DNA from: Bacteroidales bacterium
GTDB taxonomy: Bacteria > Bacteroidota > Bacteroidia > Bacteroidales > Muribaculaceae
Direction: 5' to 3'
Assembly (NCBI GenBank): GCA_015060975.1
Contig: SUXI01000001.1
Span: 124,001 to 188,000, forward strand
DNA: 64,000 bases
A model generated the notes under the pieces. That model searched no databases and was not told the origin of the DNA. It was given only the letters and a program-made list of their open reading frames with translations. The stretch's first letter is position 1, and the number at the start of each line of letters is the position of its first letter. Below are positions 14,889-25,408 of this stretch, piece by piece. Position numbers and translations under genes: made by a program.

Positions 14889-16565
14889 ATGAAGACAATG
14901 AGAAAATTTATAATATGTGTGATTTTGGGAATATTTGTTTTCTCAATATTCGGTGTGGTTGCGGCTACGCGTAGCGACAAAAGTGCCATAGCTCGCAATC
15001 TTAATATATTTAACTCTCTATATAAAGAGTTGCAAATAAATTATGTAGATAGTATTGACGCTGATAAATCTATGAAAACCGCTATTGATGCGATGTTGTC
15101 GGAATTAGACCCTTATACCGAGTATATATCGGAAGAAGAGCAGGAGGATTTTAAAACAATATCTTCGGGAGAATATGCGGGAATAGGTGCGGTAATTATG
15201 CAAAGAGATAATAATGTGTATATATCAGACCCACAAGAGGGAGCTCCTGCGCAAAAAGCCGGTTTGCGCCCGGGGGATTTGATTGTTGCAATTGACGGAG
15301 ACACGGTTTTGGGATGGAAAAGCGACAAGGTGAGTTCTCGATTGAGGGGTCAAGCCGGAACTCGGTTGAAGTTGACTATTAAGCGTCCTTATGTTGCCGA
15401 TTCAATAATAACCTTTGATATAGTGAGAGGTAAAATACAGGTAGAGCCGGTGCCATACTATGGCGTTATTCGTGGGGATATAGGTTATATAATGCTATCA
15501 ACGTTTAATGAAAAATCGGCAAATGCAGTAAAACAGGCATTGGTGGAGTTGAAAAAATCGAAAGTGAAATCAATAGTATTGGATTTGCGAAATAATGGAG
15601 GCGGATTGCTTGAAAGTGCAATAAAAATCGTGGGATTGTTTGTTCCTAAAAATACCGAAGTGCTTCGCACTCGAGGCAAAAGTGTTCTTAAAGAGAAAAT
15701 ATATAAAACAACATCGAAGCCAATAGATACTGAGACACCGATAGTAGTATTGATTAATGGAGCTACTGCGTCAAGTTCAGAGATAGTATCGGGCGCTCTT
15801 CAAGATTTAGACCGAGCTGTAATTATAGGGAATAGGTCTTATGGTAAAGGTCTTGTTCAAGGTTCTCGTCAGTTACCATATAATGGGGTGTTGAAAGTTA
15901 CTACCGAGAGATATTATATTCCCAGCGGGCGACTCATTCAAGCTATAGATTATTCGCACCGTAATCCGGATGGAACGGTGGCACGTATTCCCGACAGCCT
16001 TACTAAAGTGTTTAAAACACGAAATGGCAGAGAGGTAAGAGATGGAGGAGGGATAACTCCTGATGTGGAAGTTAAATATCCCGAGGGAAATAGGTTGACA
16101 TATAATATTGTTGTAAATCATTGGGCATTTGATTATGCTAATCGTTTTGCGGCAACCGTATCGTCGATTGTTTCTCCTGAAGAATTTGTTATAACCGATT
16201 CTATTTATGAGGACTTCAAGCGATTTATTGACCCTGATAAATTTAAATATGATAAAGTTTGTGAATTGCGTCTTGATGATTTAAGAAAAGTTGCGACGCA
16301 TGAGGGATATATGACCGATAGTGTGAAAATGCAATTTGATATCCTTGAGAAGATGCTTCGTCATGATTTAAATAAGGATCTTGACACTAATCGTGATGAT
16401 ATTAGCAGTTATCTTGCTGAGGAAATAGTGAGGCGTTATTATTATCAGCGGGGTCAAATTATAGTAGGGTTGCGCTCTGATGTTGCAATTGATGAGGCTG
16501 TTAATGTTCTTCATGATGTCAATCGATACAAATCAATACTAAATCCTGCCAAAGAAACGAAATGA
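14889..16565 (+). CDS. S41-family C-terminal processing protease (CtpA-like)
   Basis: A 558-residue envelope protease. Residues about 7-26 are a signal or membrane anchor (FIICVILGIFVFSIFGVVAA). A PDZ domain follows at about 90-175 (GIGAVIMQRD, AGLRPGDLIVAIDG). The catalytic Ser is in GATASSSEIV near 296 and the Lys in SYGKGLVQG near 319. Such proteases trim or degrade periplasmic and membrane proteins. It overlaps mfd by 4 bases (ATGA), so the two are cotranscribed. A C-terminal region of about 150 residues past the protease core is of unknown role. Confidence 0.93.
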   Translation: MKTMRKFIICVILGIFVFSIFGVVAATRSDKSAIARNLNIFNSLYKELQINYVDSIDADKSMKTAIDAMLSELDPYTEYISEEEQEDFKTISSGEYAGIGAVIMQRDNNVYISDPQEGAPAQKAGLRPGDLIVAIDGDTVLGWKSDKVSSRLRGQAGTRLKLTIKRPYVADSIITFDIVRGKIQVEPVPYYGVIRGDIGYIMLSTFNEKSANAVKQALVELKKSKVKSIVLDLRNNGGGLLESAIKIVGLFVPKNTEVLRTRGKSVLKEKIYKTTSKPIDTETPIVVLINGATASSSEIVSGALQDLDRAVIIGNRSYGKGLVQGSRQLPYNGVLKVTTERYYIPSGRLIQAIDYSHRNPDGTVARIPDSLTKVFKTRNGREVRDGGGITPDVEVKYPEGNRLTYNIVVNHWAFDYANRFAATVSSIVSPEEFVITDSIYEDFKRFIDPDKFKYDKVCELRLDDLRKVATHEGYMTDSVKMQFDILEKMLRHDLNKDLDTNRDDISSYLAEEIVRRYYYQRGQIIVGLRSDVAIDEAVNVLHDVNRYKSILNPAKETK

Positions 16566-19500
16566 TATCAATAAATGATATAGGGTCGCAATTTATAAAC
16601 AATCAGCGACTTCGTGCAATAAATAAATTGATAGAGAGTGATGTGTCGCTTATGTCGTTTTATTCATTGGCGGGTTCCTCGGTAGCAATGTTGTTTGCAT
16701 CGATGCCTAAGCAATCCAAACCGGTTTTGATTATAGGTGATGGTCTTGATGATGCAGGGTATCTATATCATGATATTTCACGCATGCTTGGGGAAGATGC
16801 TGTATTGATGTTCCCGTCGGGATATAAGCGGGATATAAAATATGGGCAAGTTGATGCTCCGTCACAAATATTGCGCACAGAGGTGTTGAATAGGTGGTAT
16901 AGTGATAATGCTCCGAGATATGTGGTAACGTATCCCGATGCACTTGCTGAGCGAGTAGCGTCGCGAGAGGCAATTTCTCGACACACATTGCATTTAAAAG
17001 TGGGATGTTCTGTTGATTTGGTCGAAACCATTAAATGGCTTAGAAATAATGGTTTTGTAGAGGTGGATTATGTGTATGAGCCAGGGCATTTCGCGTCACG
17101 GGGTTCGATATTGGATATTTTTGGATATTCTAATGAATATCCGTTTCGATTGGACTTTTTTGGCGATGAAATTGATTCAATGCGAACATTTAACATTGAA
17201 ACACAATTGTCGCAACAACGCATTGAACAGGTCGCAATAACATCAAATGTGTCGCAGCATAGCCATGGAGAATCATTGCTTGATTTTATAGAAGATAATA
17301 CAATTATTGCTGTGCGTGATGCGCATTATGCGCTTAGTCGCATCAAAGAAATTGCAGGAGAATCTTTTTCAGAAAGTGCGATAATTGCAAATGAGGGTGA
17401 TTGCAATGCGATGAATCAAGTTGTTGATGCTATGGATTTTGAAAAAAAATTCGCTAAATTCCGTCAACTGCATTTTACATCGGCGTTGCAACCTGATGCC
17501 GAGTCTAAAGCTTCAATAAATTTTAATTGCACACCACAAGGAATTTATCATAAAAATTTTGATATTATCAGTGATTCGTTCAAGAAATTCCTTTCAGAAG
17601 GATATAAAATATATATTCTTAGTGAAAGTGCAAAGCAAATAGAACGTTTGAAGATAATATTTGAGGATAGAGGAGATAATATTGATTTTATTCCTGTAGA
17701 AGCTGTAATTCATGAGGGATTTGTGGATCATGACACAAAGAGTTGTGTGTTTACCGACCATCAAATATTTGATCGTTTTCACAAATACAGCCTTAAAAGC
17801 GATAGAGCGCGTTCGGGAAAATTAGCATTGTCGCTTAAAGAGTTGAGTGCGATAGAGGTAGGCGATTATATTGTTCATGTTGATCACGGGGTGGGTAAAT
17901 TTGCCGGGTTGCTGCGAACTAACGTTAATGGTAAAACACAAGAGATGATAAAACTCACATATCAAAATGATGACATCATCTTTGTTTCAATACATGCATT
18001 GCACAAATTGTCAAAATATAGAGGCAAGGAGGGTGTGCCACCTAAAATAAATAAATTAGGCACAGGAGCATGGAATCGCATTAAAGAACGAACAAAAACA
18101 AAACTCAAGGATATTGCTCGGGATCTAATAAAATTATATGCTATGCGTAAGAATGAAACAGGATATAGTTTTTCTCCCGATACATATATGCAGCAAGAGC
18201 TTGAAGCCTCATTTATATATGAAGATACGCCCGACCAATTAACAGCTACAATGGCAGTCAAGGCAGATATGGAGAGCGTTAGACCAATGGATCGATTGAT
18301 ATGTGGTGATGTGGGTTTTGGCAAAACAGAGGTGGCTATTCGCGCGGCATTTAAGGCTGCGACCGATAATAAACAGACAGCAGTGCTTGTGCCCACAACA
18401 GTATTGGCATATCAACATTATAATACATTTAAAGAGCGGTTGAAGGATTTTCCGGTAAGGGTTGATTATTTGTCGCGTGCGAGAACACCCAAACAGGTAA
18501 AACAGATAATTGCAGATTTGGTTGAGGGTAAAATAGATATACTTATCGGGACTCATAAAATTATCGGTAAGGATGTTAAATTCAAAGATTTAGGATTACT
18601 TATTGTTGATGAGGAACAAAAGTTTGGAGTAGCGGTAAAAGAAAAACTCAAGCAAATGAAAGTGAATGTTGACACACTCACTATGAGCGCTACCCCAATA
18701 CCACGCACATTGCAATTTTCGTTGATGGGAGCAAGAGATTTGTCGGCAATAACCACACCTCCTGCCAATCGTTATCCAATTCTCACATCGGTTAATGCTT
18801 TAAATGATGATATTATACTTGAGGCGATTAATTTTGAATTATCTCGTAATGGACAAGTTTTTATTGTGAATCATCGCATAGAGGGTCTTTATGAACTTGA
18901 GGCAATGGTGAAACGGCTAATCCCGGACGCCCGCACGGTTGTGGGGCATGGTCAAATGTCGCCGGATAAACTCGAAAAAGTGATTATAGACTTTGCTAAT
19001 CATGATTATGATATATTGTTAGCGACAACAATTATTGAGTCGGGAATAGATATGCCTAATGTTAATACCATAATAATTAATAATGCTCAAAATTTTGGTT
19101 TGAGCGAATTGCATCAGTTACGAGGTAGGGTAGGGCGTAGTAATCGTAAGGCTTTTTGTTATTTACTGGTGCCTCCACACATTCCATTATCCCCGGTTTC
19201 GTGGCGCCGATTACAAGCGATAGAGAATTTTTCAGACCTTGGCAGCGGTATCCATATAGCGATGCAAGACCTTGATATTCGAGGCGCAGGAAATTTGCTT
19301 GGCGCAGAGCAAAGTGGATTTATTGCCGATCTTGGTTATGAGACATATCAAAAAATCTTAAAAGAGGCGGTTGTGGAATTGCGCACAGAGGAGTTTTCGG
19401 ATGTTATGGAGGCTGAAGATAATGATGAAAAAGAATATGTTGTCGATTGTGTGATTGAAAGCGATATGGAATTGCTGTTGCCTGCAATGTATGTGCCACA

Positions 19501-19903
19501 AGAGAGTGAACGCATAAGCCTTTATAAGGAACTCGATAATATTGAACGCGAGATTGATTTGCAGGCATTTAAATCAAGATTAAAAGACCGGTTTGGAAAT
19601 GTGCCTCATGAAACGGCTGAATTATTGCGCATACCTCGTTTGCGGCGTCTTGCCCGGCAGTTGGGGATAGAAAAAGTTTCATTAAAACAAGAACGCATGT
19701 ATCTTTATTTTGTTGATGATAGTAATAGGGCATATTATCAGTCGCCCATGTTTGGTAAAATTCTTAATTATCTGCAACAAAATCCATTAAAGTGTCATAT
19801 CCGAGATAATAATAATCGACGTAGTATTGTGATCGACAATGCTAAGACAGTTGAAACTGCTGTTGAAATTCTTTCGACAATTCACTCAATGAAGACGATA
19901 TAA
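16562..19903 (+). CDS. mfd: Transcription-repair coupling factor Mfd
   Basis: A 1113-residue ATP-dependent translocase that removes RNA polymerase stalled at DNA damage and recruits UvrA. The UvrB-like N-terminal region (LLDFFGDEIDSMRTF in similar form near 200) is followed by the CarD-like polymerase-binding domain (VGDYIVHVDHGVGKF near 435), the helicase with Walker A GFGKTEV near 585, DEEQKFGV, and QLRGRVGRSNRK, then the C-terminal TRCF domain. Length is normal. The start overlaps the upstream protease gene by 4 bases. Confidence 0.97.
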   Translation: MISINDIGSQFINNQRLRAINKLIESDVSLMSFYSLAGSSVAMLFASMPKQSKPVLIIGDGLDDAGYLYHDISRMLGEDAVLMFPSGYKRDIKYGQVDAPSQILRTEVLNRWYSDNAPRYVVTYPDALAERVASREAISRHTLHLKVGCSVDLVETIKWLRNNGFVEVDYVYEPGHFASRGSILDIFGYSNEYPFRLDFFGDEIDSMRTFNIETQLSQQRIEQVAITSNVSQHSHGESLLDFIEDNTIIAVRDAHYALSRIKEIAGESFSESAIIANEGDCNAMNQVVDAMDFEKKFAKFRQLHFTSALQPDAESKASINFNCTPQGIYHKNFDIISDSFKKFLSEGYKIYILSESAKQIERLKIIFEDRGDNIDFIPVEAVIHEGFVDHDTKSCVFTDHQIFDRFHKYSLKSDRARSGKLALSLKELSAIEVGDYIVHVDHGVGKFAGLLRTNVNGKTQEMIKLTYQNDDIIFVSIHALHKLSKYRGKEGVPPKINKLGTGAWNRIKERTKTKLKDIARDLIKLYAMRKNETGYSFSPDTYMQQELEASFIYEDTPDQLTATMAVKADMESVRPMDRLICGDVGFGKTEVAIRAAFKAATDNKQTAVLVPTTVLAYQHYNTFKERLKDFPVRVDYLSRARTPKQVKQIIADLVEGKIDILIGTHKIIGKDVKFKDLGLLIVDEEQKFGVAVKEKLKQMKVNVDTLTMSATPIPRTLQFSLMGARDLSAITTPPANRYPILTSVNALNDDIILEAINFELSRNGQVFIVNHRIEGLYELEAMVKRLIPDARTVVGHGQMSPDKLEKVIIDFANHDYDILLATTIIESGIDMPNVNTIIINNAQNFGLSELHQLRGRVGRSNRKAFCYLLVPPHIPLSPVSWRRLQAIENFSDLGSGIHIAMQDLDIRGAGNLLGAEQSGFIADLGYETYQKILKEAVVELRTEEFSDVMEAEDNDEKEYVVDCVIESDMELLLPAMYVPQESERISLYKELDNIEREIDLQAFKSRLKDRFGNVPHETAELLRIPRLRRLARQLGIEKVSLKQERMYLYFVDDSNRAYYQSPMFGKILNYLQQNPLKCHIRDNNNRRSIVIDNAKTVETAVEILSTIHSMKTI

Positions 19904-20028
19904 TGTATTTTGTTTGGATTTATGAAGCAGTAAAGTTATGATTAGCATTGATGCTATTAATATTTAAATAATTAAGTGAATTAGTGCTAATTCATTGAGC
20001 AATCAAAAGAATTATAAATTATTTGCGC

Positions 20029-20036
20029 TATCTTTG
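20029..20036 (+). promoter_or_regulatory. -7 element of the GT117 gene
   Basis: TATCTTTG matches the Bacteroidetes -7 consensus 53 bases before the start codon; a -33 TTG at the right spacing is not obvious. Confidence 0.5.
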
Positions 20037-20088
20037 CAAATTAATATATAACTGATTAAGCCTATTTTTAAGATAAACCAATTTCATA

Positions 20089-23000
20089 ATGAAAAAGTAT
20101 AATATAATTAACAATGCGCTTGGATGGCTGTGTTTTGCCATTGCGGCAGTAACGTATCTCCTCACAATGGAGCCTTCAGCGAGTTTTTGGGATTGTCCCG
20201 AATTTATTTCACAAGGAGCTAAACTTGAAGTAGGTCATCCGCCCGGTAACCCTATATGGATGTTGACGGCACGATTCTTTATTAATTTTGCCGGTGGAGA
20301 TATGTCAATGGCTGCGCTTATGGTCAATGCCATGTCGGCACTGTTAAGTGCAGGAACAATCTTGTTGTTGTTCTGGACAATAACACACCTTGTGCGTCGT
20401 CTTATCGTTAAAGATGATGCCACTGAAGTGTCATTAACAAAAATGGTTGTTATTTTTGGCGCCGGATTGTGTGGCGCGTTGGCATTTACATGGAGTGATA
20501 CGTTTTGGTTCTCGGCTGGAGAGGGTGAGGTGTATGCATTTTCATCATTTTGTACAGCTCTCGTATTTTGGCTTGTTCTCAAATGGGAAAATCGAGCCGA
20601 TAGTCTTTTAAGTGATCGTTATTTGATACTCATAGCATATGTGATAGGTGTTTCAATTGCTGTTCACCTGCTCAACTTGTTGTGTATTCCGGCAATAGGA
20701 TTGGTTATATATTATCGCAAATTTAAGAATACCAATGCAAAAGGCTCGTTGATAGCGCTTGGTATTTCGTGTGTTGTAGTGGGGTTGATTCTCTACGGAT
20801 TAGTCCCTGGATTTGTAGAAATGGCTCAATACTTTGAACTATTATTTGTAAACAATTTTGGAATGAGTTATAATATGGGTACACTCATATATGCCATATT
20901 ACTTATTGTATTGTTTATTTGGGCTATTTATGAAATTTATTGTCAAAAATCTATAGCTCGCATAAAAATATCTTCGTGCTTGAGTATAATATTTTCAGGA
21001 ATGCCATTTATAGGTGAAGGCTATCTTATACCAGTGTTGTTTATAATCGCACTTGTAGGTTATTGTGTTTTTGTGTCAAAACTGCCTATTCGCATTCTTA
21101 ATATCATTATCACCGGTATTTTTGTAATCTTTATTGGATACTCTTCTTATGCGTTATTATTGATTCGTGCCAATGCAAACCCTCCTATGAATCAGAATGC
21201 TCCCGATAATGTTTTTGCGCTTAGTTCTTATCTTAATCGTGAACAATATGGAGAAAGACCGTTGTTTCGCGGAGCTGTATTTTCAGATATTATACACTAT
21301 CAAGAGGATTCAGAATCGGGAGTACCAAACATAAAATATGTGCCTGCGTCAGCCGTATTACGCAATGCTCAAGGAGAGGCTGTAACAACCCAAGGTCGTG
21401 CCGAATATCGAAAAGTAATAAAAACATCTCCAGAGGAGCCGGATAAGTATATTGTGGCATCGCATAAAATGGACTATGAGGAAATCCCCGAGTTGAAGAT
21501 GTTGTTCCCTCGAATATATAGTACAACTCCGTCACATGTAAGTGGTTATAAAGATTGGATAAACTATGATGTAAGTAAAGCTAATATAAAGGATATTCAA
21601 ATGTATGAAAGTGGAAAGGGATTGGTTACTAAAACCGTGGCTATACCTACATTTGCCGACAATCTCGCCTATTTCATCAATTACCAATTGAATCACATGT
21701 ATTGGCGTTACTTTATGTGGAACTTTGCCGGTCGTCAAAACGATATACAAGGGAATGGGGAAGTAACACAAGGAAACTGGATTTCGGGTATTCCATTTAT
21801 AGACAATGCTCGTTTAGGAGACCAATCACTCCTCCCTGATGAATATGGGAAGGGAAATAAAGGTCATAATGTGTTTTATATGCTTCCGCTATTGTTTGGT
21901 ATAATTGGACTTTTGTGGCAAGCTTTCTCTTCAAAACGTGGTATTGAACAATTTTGGGTAATCTTCTTCTTGTTCTTTATGACCGGTATTGCTATTGTGC
22001 TTTATCTCAACCAAACTCCCGGGCAACCTCGTGAACGAGATTATGCGTTTGCAGGTTCTTTCTATGCATTTGCAATATGGATTGGTCTTGCCGTTCCCGG
22101 CATTTGGGAAGGGATTAAATCATTGATTGCCAAGAGAAAATATAAAAATGCGAAAATTGTTGAACCCACAGAGCAACACGAAGACAAAAAAACACTTGCC
22201 ATTGCTGTTGTGGCAGCGGTGTTAGGCTTGATTGTCCCTATCCAAATGGTGTCGCAAACATGGGATGACCACGATCGCTCCGGTCGCTACACTGCTCGTG
22301 ATTTTGGAATGAACTATCTTTCAAGTGTTGATAAGAATGGTATCATTTTTGTGAATGGCGACAACGATACATTCCCATTGTGGTATGCACAAGAAGTTGA
22401 AGGCTATCGTACCGATGTGAAAGTGATAAATATGAGTTACCTTACAACCGATTGGTATGCTAATCAAATGCAACATCCTTATTATGATGGTCCGGCTATT
22501 GATATGTATGCGTCATATAAAGATTATGGAAATGACCGTATGCAGTATGCTTATATGGTCCCGACAAAGAACGTGGCTACGGCAAAAGATGCATTATTGG
22601 AATTGTATAGCGGAGTAAATGAACGCCCCAATGATTATGGTGACTTGCGCATAATAAGTCATGCCAATGTTTATATCCCCGTAGATAGTAATAAGGTTAT
22701 AGAATCGGGAATTATCCCGGAGTCACAACGTGATATGATTAATGATGTGTTATATGTTGAATTGGCAAAACATCTTAAAAGTCAAGGTGAACCGGGTATG
22801 ACATTGAATAAGATTTTGGCTCTTGATATGATTGCAAAGAGTGCGGAGAACGGGTGGAATCGACCGATATATTTTGCTGTCACAGTGCCATCTTCATATC
22901 ACATAGGATTAACACCATATTTACAGCAAACAGGTATGGCATATCAGGTAACACCTGCCGTAGTTGGGGATGGAAAAAATCATGGTATTAATGAAGAAAA

Positions 23001-23718
23001 GATGTATGATGTCATAACCAAACAATATCGTTGGGGTGGACTTGATAAGGAAGACGCCGATTTGTATCTTGATGAAACGGTGCGCCGAATGGTAAATACA
23101 ACTCGTAGCACAATGATTGATCTTGCCGAAAAATTATATTATGAAGGATTGGAAGATACATTGAAAGCGAATGAGTCGTTTGCTAAATCACGCGAAATAC
23201 TTAAATTGATGGAGTCGAAGATGCCTGAGTCGGTTATGCAATATGAGAATTATACCGAAACGACGGTTGCCGATTTGTATCTTAAGATTTCAGAAGAGAC
23301 AGGCTCAACCGAGGATTTACAACGAGCTAAGGAAATTGCTGAAAAAGGACTTGAACGATATACTAAGTTTATTCCTTATTTAAGTAGTTTGTCAGACTGG
23401 CAGTTGAAGTCTATTGCATACCATGAAAAATATGTATTGGATATAGCATTGCCTCATTGCATAGCTCTTTATAAACAAACAGGTGGAGACCTTGATAAAA
23501 AACTTAAAGAGTTAGGGGTATCTATTGAAGATATTTTATATGCCCGATATCGTTTTTATCAAATAAATTATCCTTATGTTGAGGCGCATAACTTTGTAAA
23601 TCCGATGCTTCAATATTATTATATATTGGAACTCGATTCTATTGATGTCTTCTACAACTTCTTTGAACGACTCGGAGTTAATAGGCAACAATTAGAGTAT
23701 AGTGCGCAAGTGGAATGA
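20089..23718 (+). CDS. GT117/DUF2723 multi-pass membrane glycosyltransferase-like protein
   Basis: A 1209-residue integral membrane protein. The N-terminal half has about ten hydrophobic helices; the conserved opening includes EPSASFWDCPEFI near 29 and LEVGHPPGNPIW near 47, hallmarks of DUF2723 (the bacterial relatives of the human O-mannosyltransferase TMEM260). Acidic residues in the first loops (D/E near 35-38) are the probable catalytic site of a GT-C fold. The C-terminal 400 residues are soluble and partly repeat-like helical. It is probably a protein or lipid glycosyltransferase at the envelope; the acceptor is unknown. Confidence 0.9.
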   Translation: MKKYNIINNALGWLCFAIAAVTYLLTMEPSASFWDCPEFISQGAKLEVGHPPGNPIWMLTARFFINFAGGDMSMAALMVNAMSALLSAGTILLLFWTITHLVRRLIVKDDATEVSLTKMVVIFGAGLCGALAFTWSDTFWFSAGEGEVYAFSSFCTALVFWLVLKWENRADSLLSDRYLILIAYVIGVSIAVHLLNLLCIPAIGLVIYYRKFKNTNAKGSLIALGISCVVVGLILYGLVPGFVEMAQYFELLFVNNFGMSYNMGTLIYAILLIVLFIWAIYEIYCQKSIARIKISSCLSIIFSGMPFIGEGYLIPVLFIIALVGYCVFVSKLPIRILNIIITGIFVIFIGYSSYALLLIRANANPPMNQNAPDNVFALSSYLNREQYGERPLFRGAVFSDIIHYQEDSESGVPNIKYVPASAVLRNAQGEAVTTQGRAEYRKVIKTSPEEPDKYIVASHKMDYEEIPELKMLFPRIYSTTPSHVSGYKDWINYDVSKANIKDIQMYESGKGLVTKTVAIPTFADNLAYFINYQLNHMYWRYFMWNFAGRQNDIQGNGEVTQGNWISGIPFIDNARLGDQSLLPDEYGKGNKGHNVFYMLPLLFGIIGLLWQAFSSKRGIEQFWVIFFLFFMTGIAIVLYLNQTPGQPRERDYAFAGSFYAFAIWIGLAVPGIWEGIKSLIAKRKYKNAKIVEPTEQHEDKKTLAIAVVAAVLGLIVPIQMVSQTWDDHDRSGRYTARDFGMNYLSSVDKNGIIFVNGDNDTFPLWYAQEVEGYRTDVKVINMSYLTTDWYANQMQHPYYDGPAIDMYASYKDYGNDRMQYAYMVPTKNVATAKDALLELYSGVNERPNDYGDLRIISHANVYIPVDSNKVIESGIIPESQRDMINDVLYVELAKHLKSQGEPGMTLNKILALDMIAKSAENGWNRPIYFAVTVPSSYHIGLTPYLQQTGMAYQVTPAVVGDGKNHGINEEKMYDVITKQYRWGGLDKEDADLYLDETVRRMVNTTRSTMIDLAEKLYYEGLEDTLKANESFAKSREILKLMESKMPESVMQYENYTETTVADLYLKISEETGSTEDLQRAKEIAEKGLERYTKFIPYLSSLSDWQLKSIAYHEKYVLDIALPHCIALYKQTGGDLDKKLKELGVSIEDILYARYRFYQINYPYVEAHNFVNPMLQYYYILELDSIDVFYNFFERLGVNRQQLEYSAQVE

Positions 23719-23747
23719 TGCGGTAATGCACTTTGCAATTAGTTATT

Positions 23748-24365
23748 ATGCTCATTGAACAACCACCATTACTATATCGCATATTATTTCCCGAGGCGAT
23801 ATGGCGTATAAAAAAGAAGCATCATCGCACGGTATATCTTACATTTGATGATGGTCCAATACCTGAGGTGACCCCTTGGGTATTGAACTTGCTTGATAAA
23901 TATGAAGTAAAGGCTACTTTTTTTATGGTGGGCGATAATGCTCGTCGTCACCCATGGCTTGTTGATGAGATAAAACGTAGAGGACATAGTTATGGCAATC
24001 ACACTATGCATCACCTACAAGGATTCAAAGTAACTACTTTGCGATATATGCGCGACATCACTGAAGCCAACGAATATATTGATTCTACTTTATTCCGTCC
24101 TCCTCATGGACTCATGCGCCCGTTTCAAGCCCGAGCGATAAAAAATCATTACAACATAATAATGTATGATCTTGTAACTCGAGATTATAGTTATAAACGC
24201 AATGGCGATGATGTGCTTGATAATGTAAAACGTTATACCCGAAATGGTTCTATAATTGTGTTTCACGACTCTCTTCGAGCTGAAAGCAATTTAAAATATG
24301 CACTTCCTCGTGCTATAGAATGGCTCAAAGAAGAAGGATATGAAATGCTTCCCATTCCCATGTAG
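23748..24365 (+). CDS. Polysaccharide deacetylase (NodB homology)
   Basis: About 205 residues from the ATG at 23748; a TTG at 23733 would add five residues. Motif 1 is TFDDGP near 33, motif 2 is HTMHH near 82-86, motif 3 RPPHG near 113, and motif 5 is VFHDS near 178. These bind the metal and catalyse removal of N- or O-acetyl groups from cell-wall or surface polysaccharides. No signal peptide is evident, though the family is often secreted or membrane-bound. The 3' end overlaps queG by 26 bases. Confidence 0.9.
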   Translation: MLIEQPPLLYRILFPEAIWRIKKKHHRTVYLTFDDGPIPEVTPWVLNLLDKYEVKATFFMVGDNARRHPWLVDEIKRRGHSYGNHTMHHLQGFKVTTLRYMRDITEANEYIDSTLFRPPHGLMRPFQARAIKNHYNIIMYDLVTRDYSYKRNGDDVLDNVKRYTRNGSIIVFHDSLRAESNLKYALPRAIEWLKEEGYEMLPIPM

Positions 24366-25275
24366 TGATGCATTATCGGGTATCGCTCGCGACCTTCAAG
24401 CTTCTGCTATCGGAGTTGCGAAAGCCTCAGTTGTGCCATCGGCGATTATCGATAAGTATAATGAGTGGATTGAACGAGGCTGTCAAGGCGGTATGTCATA
24501 TATGGAACGCTATAGAGATGTTCGTGCAAATCCCGATTTATTACTTTCAGGAGTAAAATCCATTATTGTTGCCGCATTTAATTATTATTATCCATCGGTA
24601 TGTGACAAAGATACTCCCCGTTTTGCTTTATATGCACTTGGAGATGATTATCATGAAGTTATAAGGCAACGATTGGAGCTTTTGGCTTCATTTATTAAAG
24701 AACAATGGGGAGGGGCGACTCGAGTGTGTGTTGATACGGCTCCTGTTTTTGAGCGTTATTGGGCGCAGCAATCGGGCATTGGCTTTGTAGGACGAAACAA
24801 AATGCTTATAGTTCCGGGTGTAGGTTCATACGTTTTTGTTGGAATTGTCTTGTCAACAGTGAGTTTTATCCCCGATGCGCCTTGCGAACTTGATTGCATG
24901 GGGTGTAATGCTTGTGTGCGTCATTGCCCTGGAAAAGCTATATCTTTAAATGGTATTGTTGATGCGCGTCGATGTCATTCTTATCTCACAATAGAGCATA
25001 GAGGTGAATTGCCAAACGATATTGATTTGGGTAACAAGGTATATGGATGTGATGTGTGTCAACAAGTGTGTCCGCACAATCATAATGCTCCAACAACTGC
25101 AATATCTGAATTTTTTCCAAGAGCAGAAATATTATCATTATCGCATTCAGATATTACAGAAATGACTCAGATGCAATTTTCGAAAATATTTTCGCACTCA
25201 GCAATTAAAAGGGCGAAGCTTGCCGGACTGCAACGCAACAATCGCCATTGCTCAAACGATATCACCACTGAATAA
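24340..25275 (+). CDS. queG: Epoxyqueuosine reductase QueG
   Basis: A 311-residue iron-sulfur and cobalamin enzyme that makes the last step of queuosine in tRNA wobble position 34. The catalytic Asp is in VDTAPVFER near 131-139. Two 4Fe-4S clusters are formed by C186-x2-C189-x2-C192-x3-C196 and C237-x2-C240-x3-C244 in GCDVCQQVCPHN. The 5' end overlaps the deacetylase gene by 26 bases, out of frame. The first residues may not be translated, but the domain starts close to them. Shorter than the E. coli protein, within the usual bacterial range. Confidence 0.95.
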   Translation: MKCFPFPCSDALSGIARDLQASAIGVAKASVVPSAIIDKYNEWIERGCQGGMSYMERYRDVRANPDLLLSGVKSIIVAAFNYYYPSVCDKDTPRFALYALGDDYHEVIRQRLELLASFIKEQWGGATRVCVDTAPVFERYWAQQSGIGFVGRNKMLIVPGVGSYVFVGIVLSTVSFIPDAPCELDCMGCNACVRHCPGKAISLNGIVDARRCHSYLTIEHRGELPNDIDLGNKVYGCDVCQQVCPHNHNAPTTAISEFFPRAEILSLSHSDITEMTQMQFSKIFSHSAIKRAKLAGLQRNNRHCSNDITTE

Positions 25276-25362
25276 CTTTGCATTGTGGTGATGAAATTAA
25301 GATACGCCCCATTTGGAAATGGTTGCTAATGGTATAATAACACTATTATCACCAACAACAGA

Positions 25363-25403
25363 AAAAAGGTTGCACTTCGATTCTTTTGAAATGCAACCTT
25401 TTT
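25363..25403. terminator. Convergent bidirectional terminator
   Basis: AAAAAGGTTGCA (25363-25374) pairs perfectly with TGCAACCTTTTT (25392-25403). It lies between the stop of queG and the stop of the minus-strand gene at 25409. Confidence 0.9.
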
Positions 25404-25408
25404 AATGG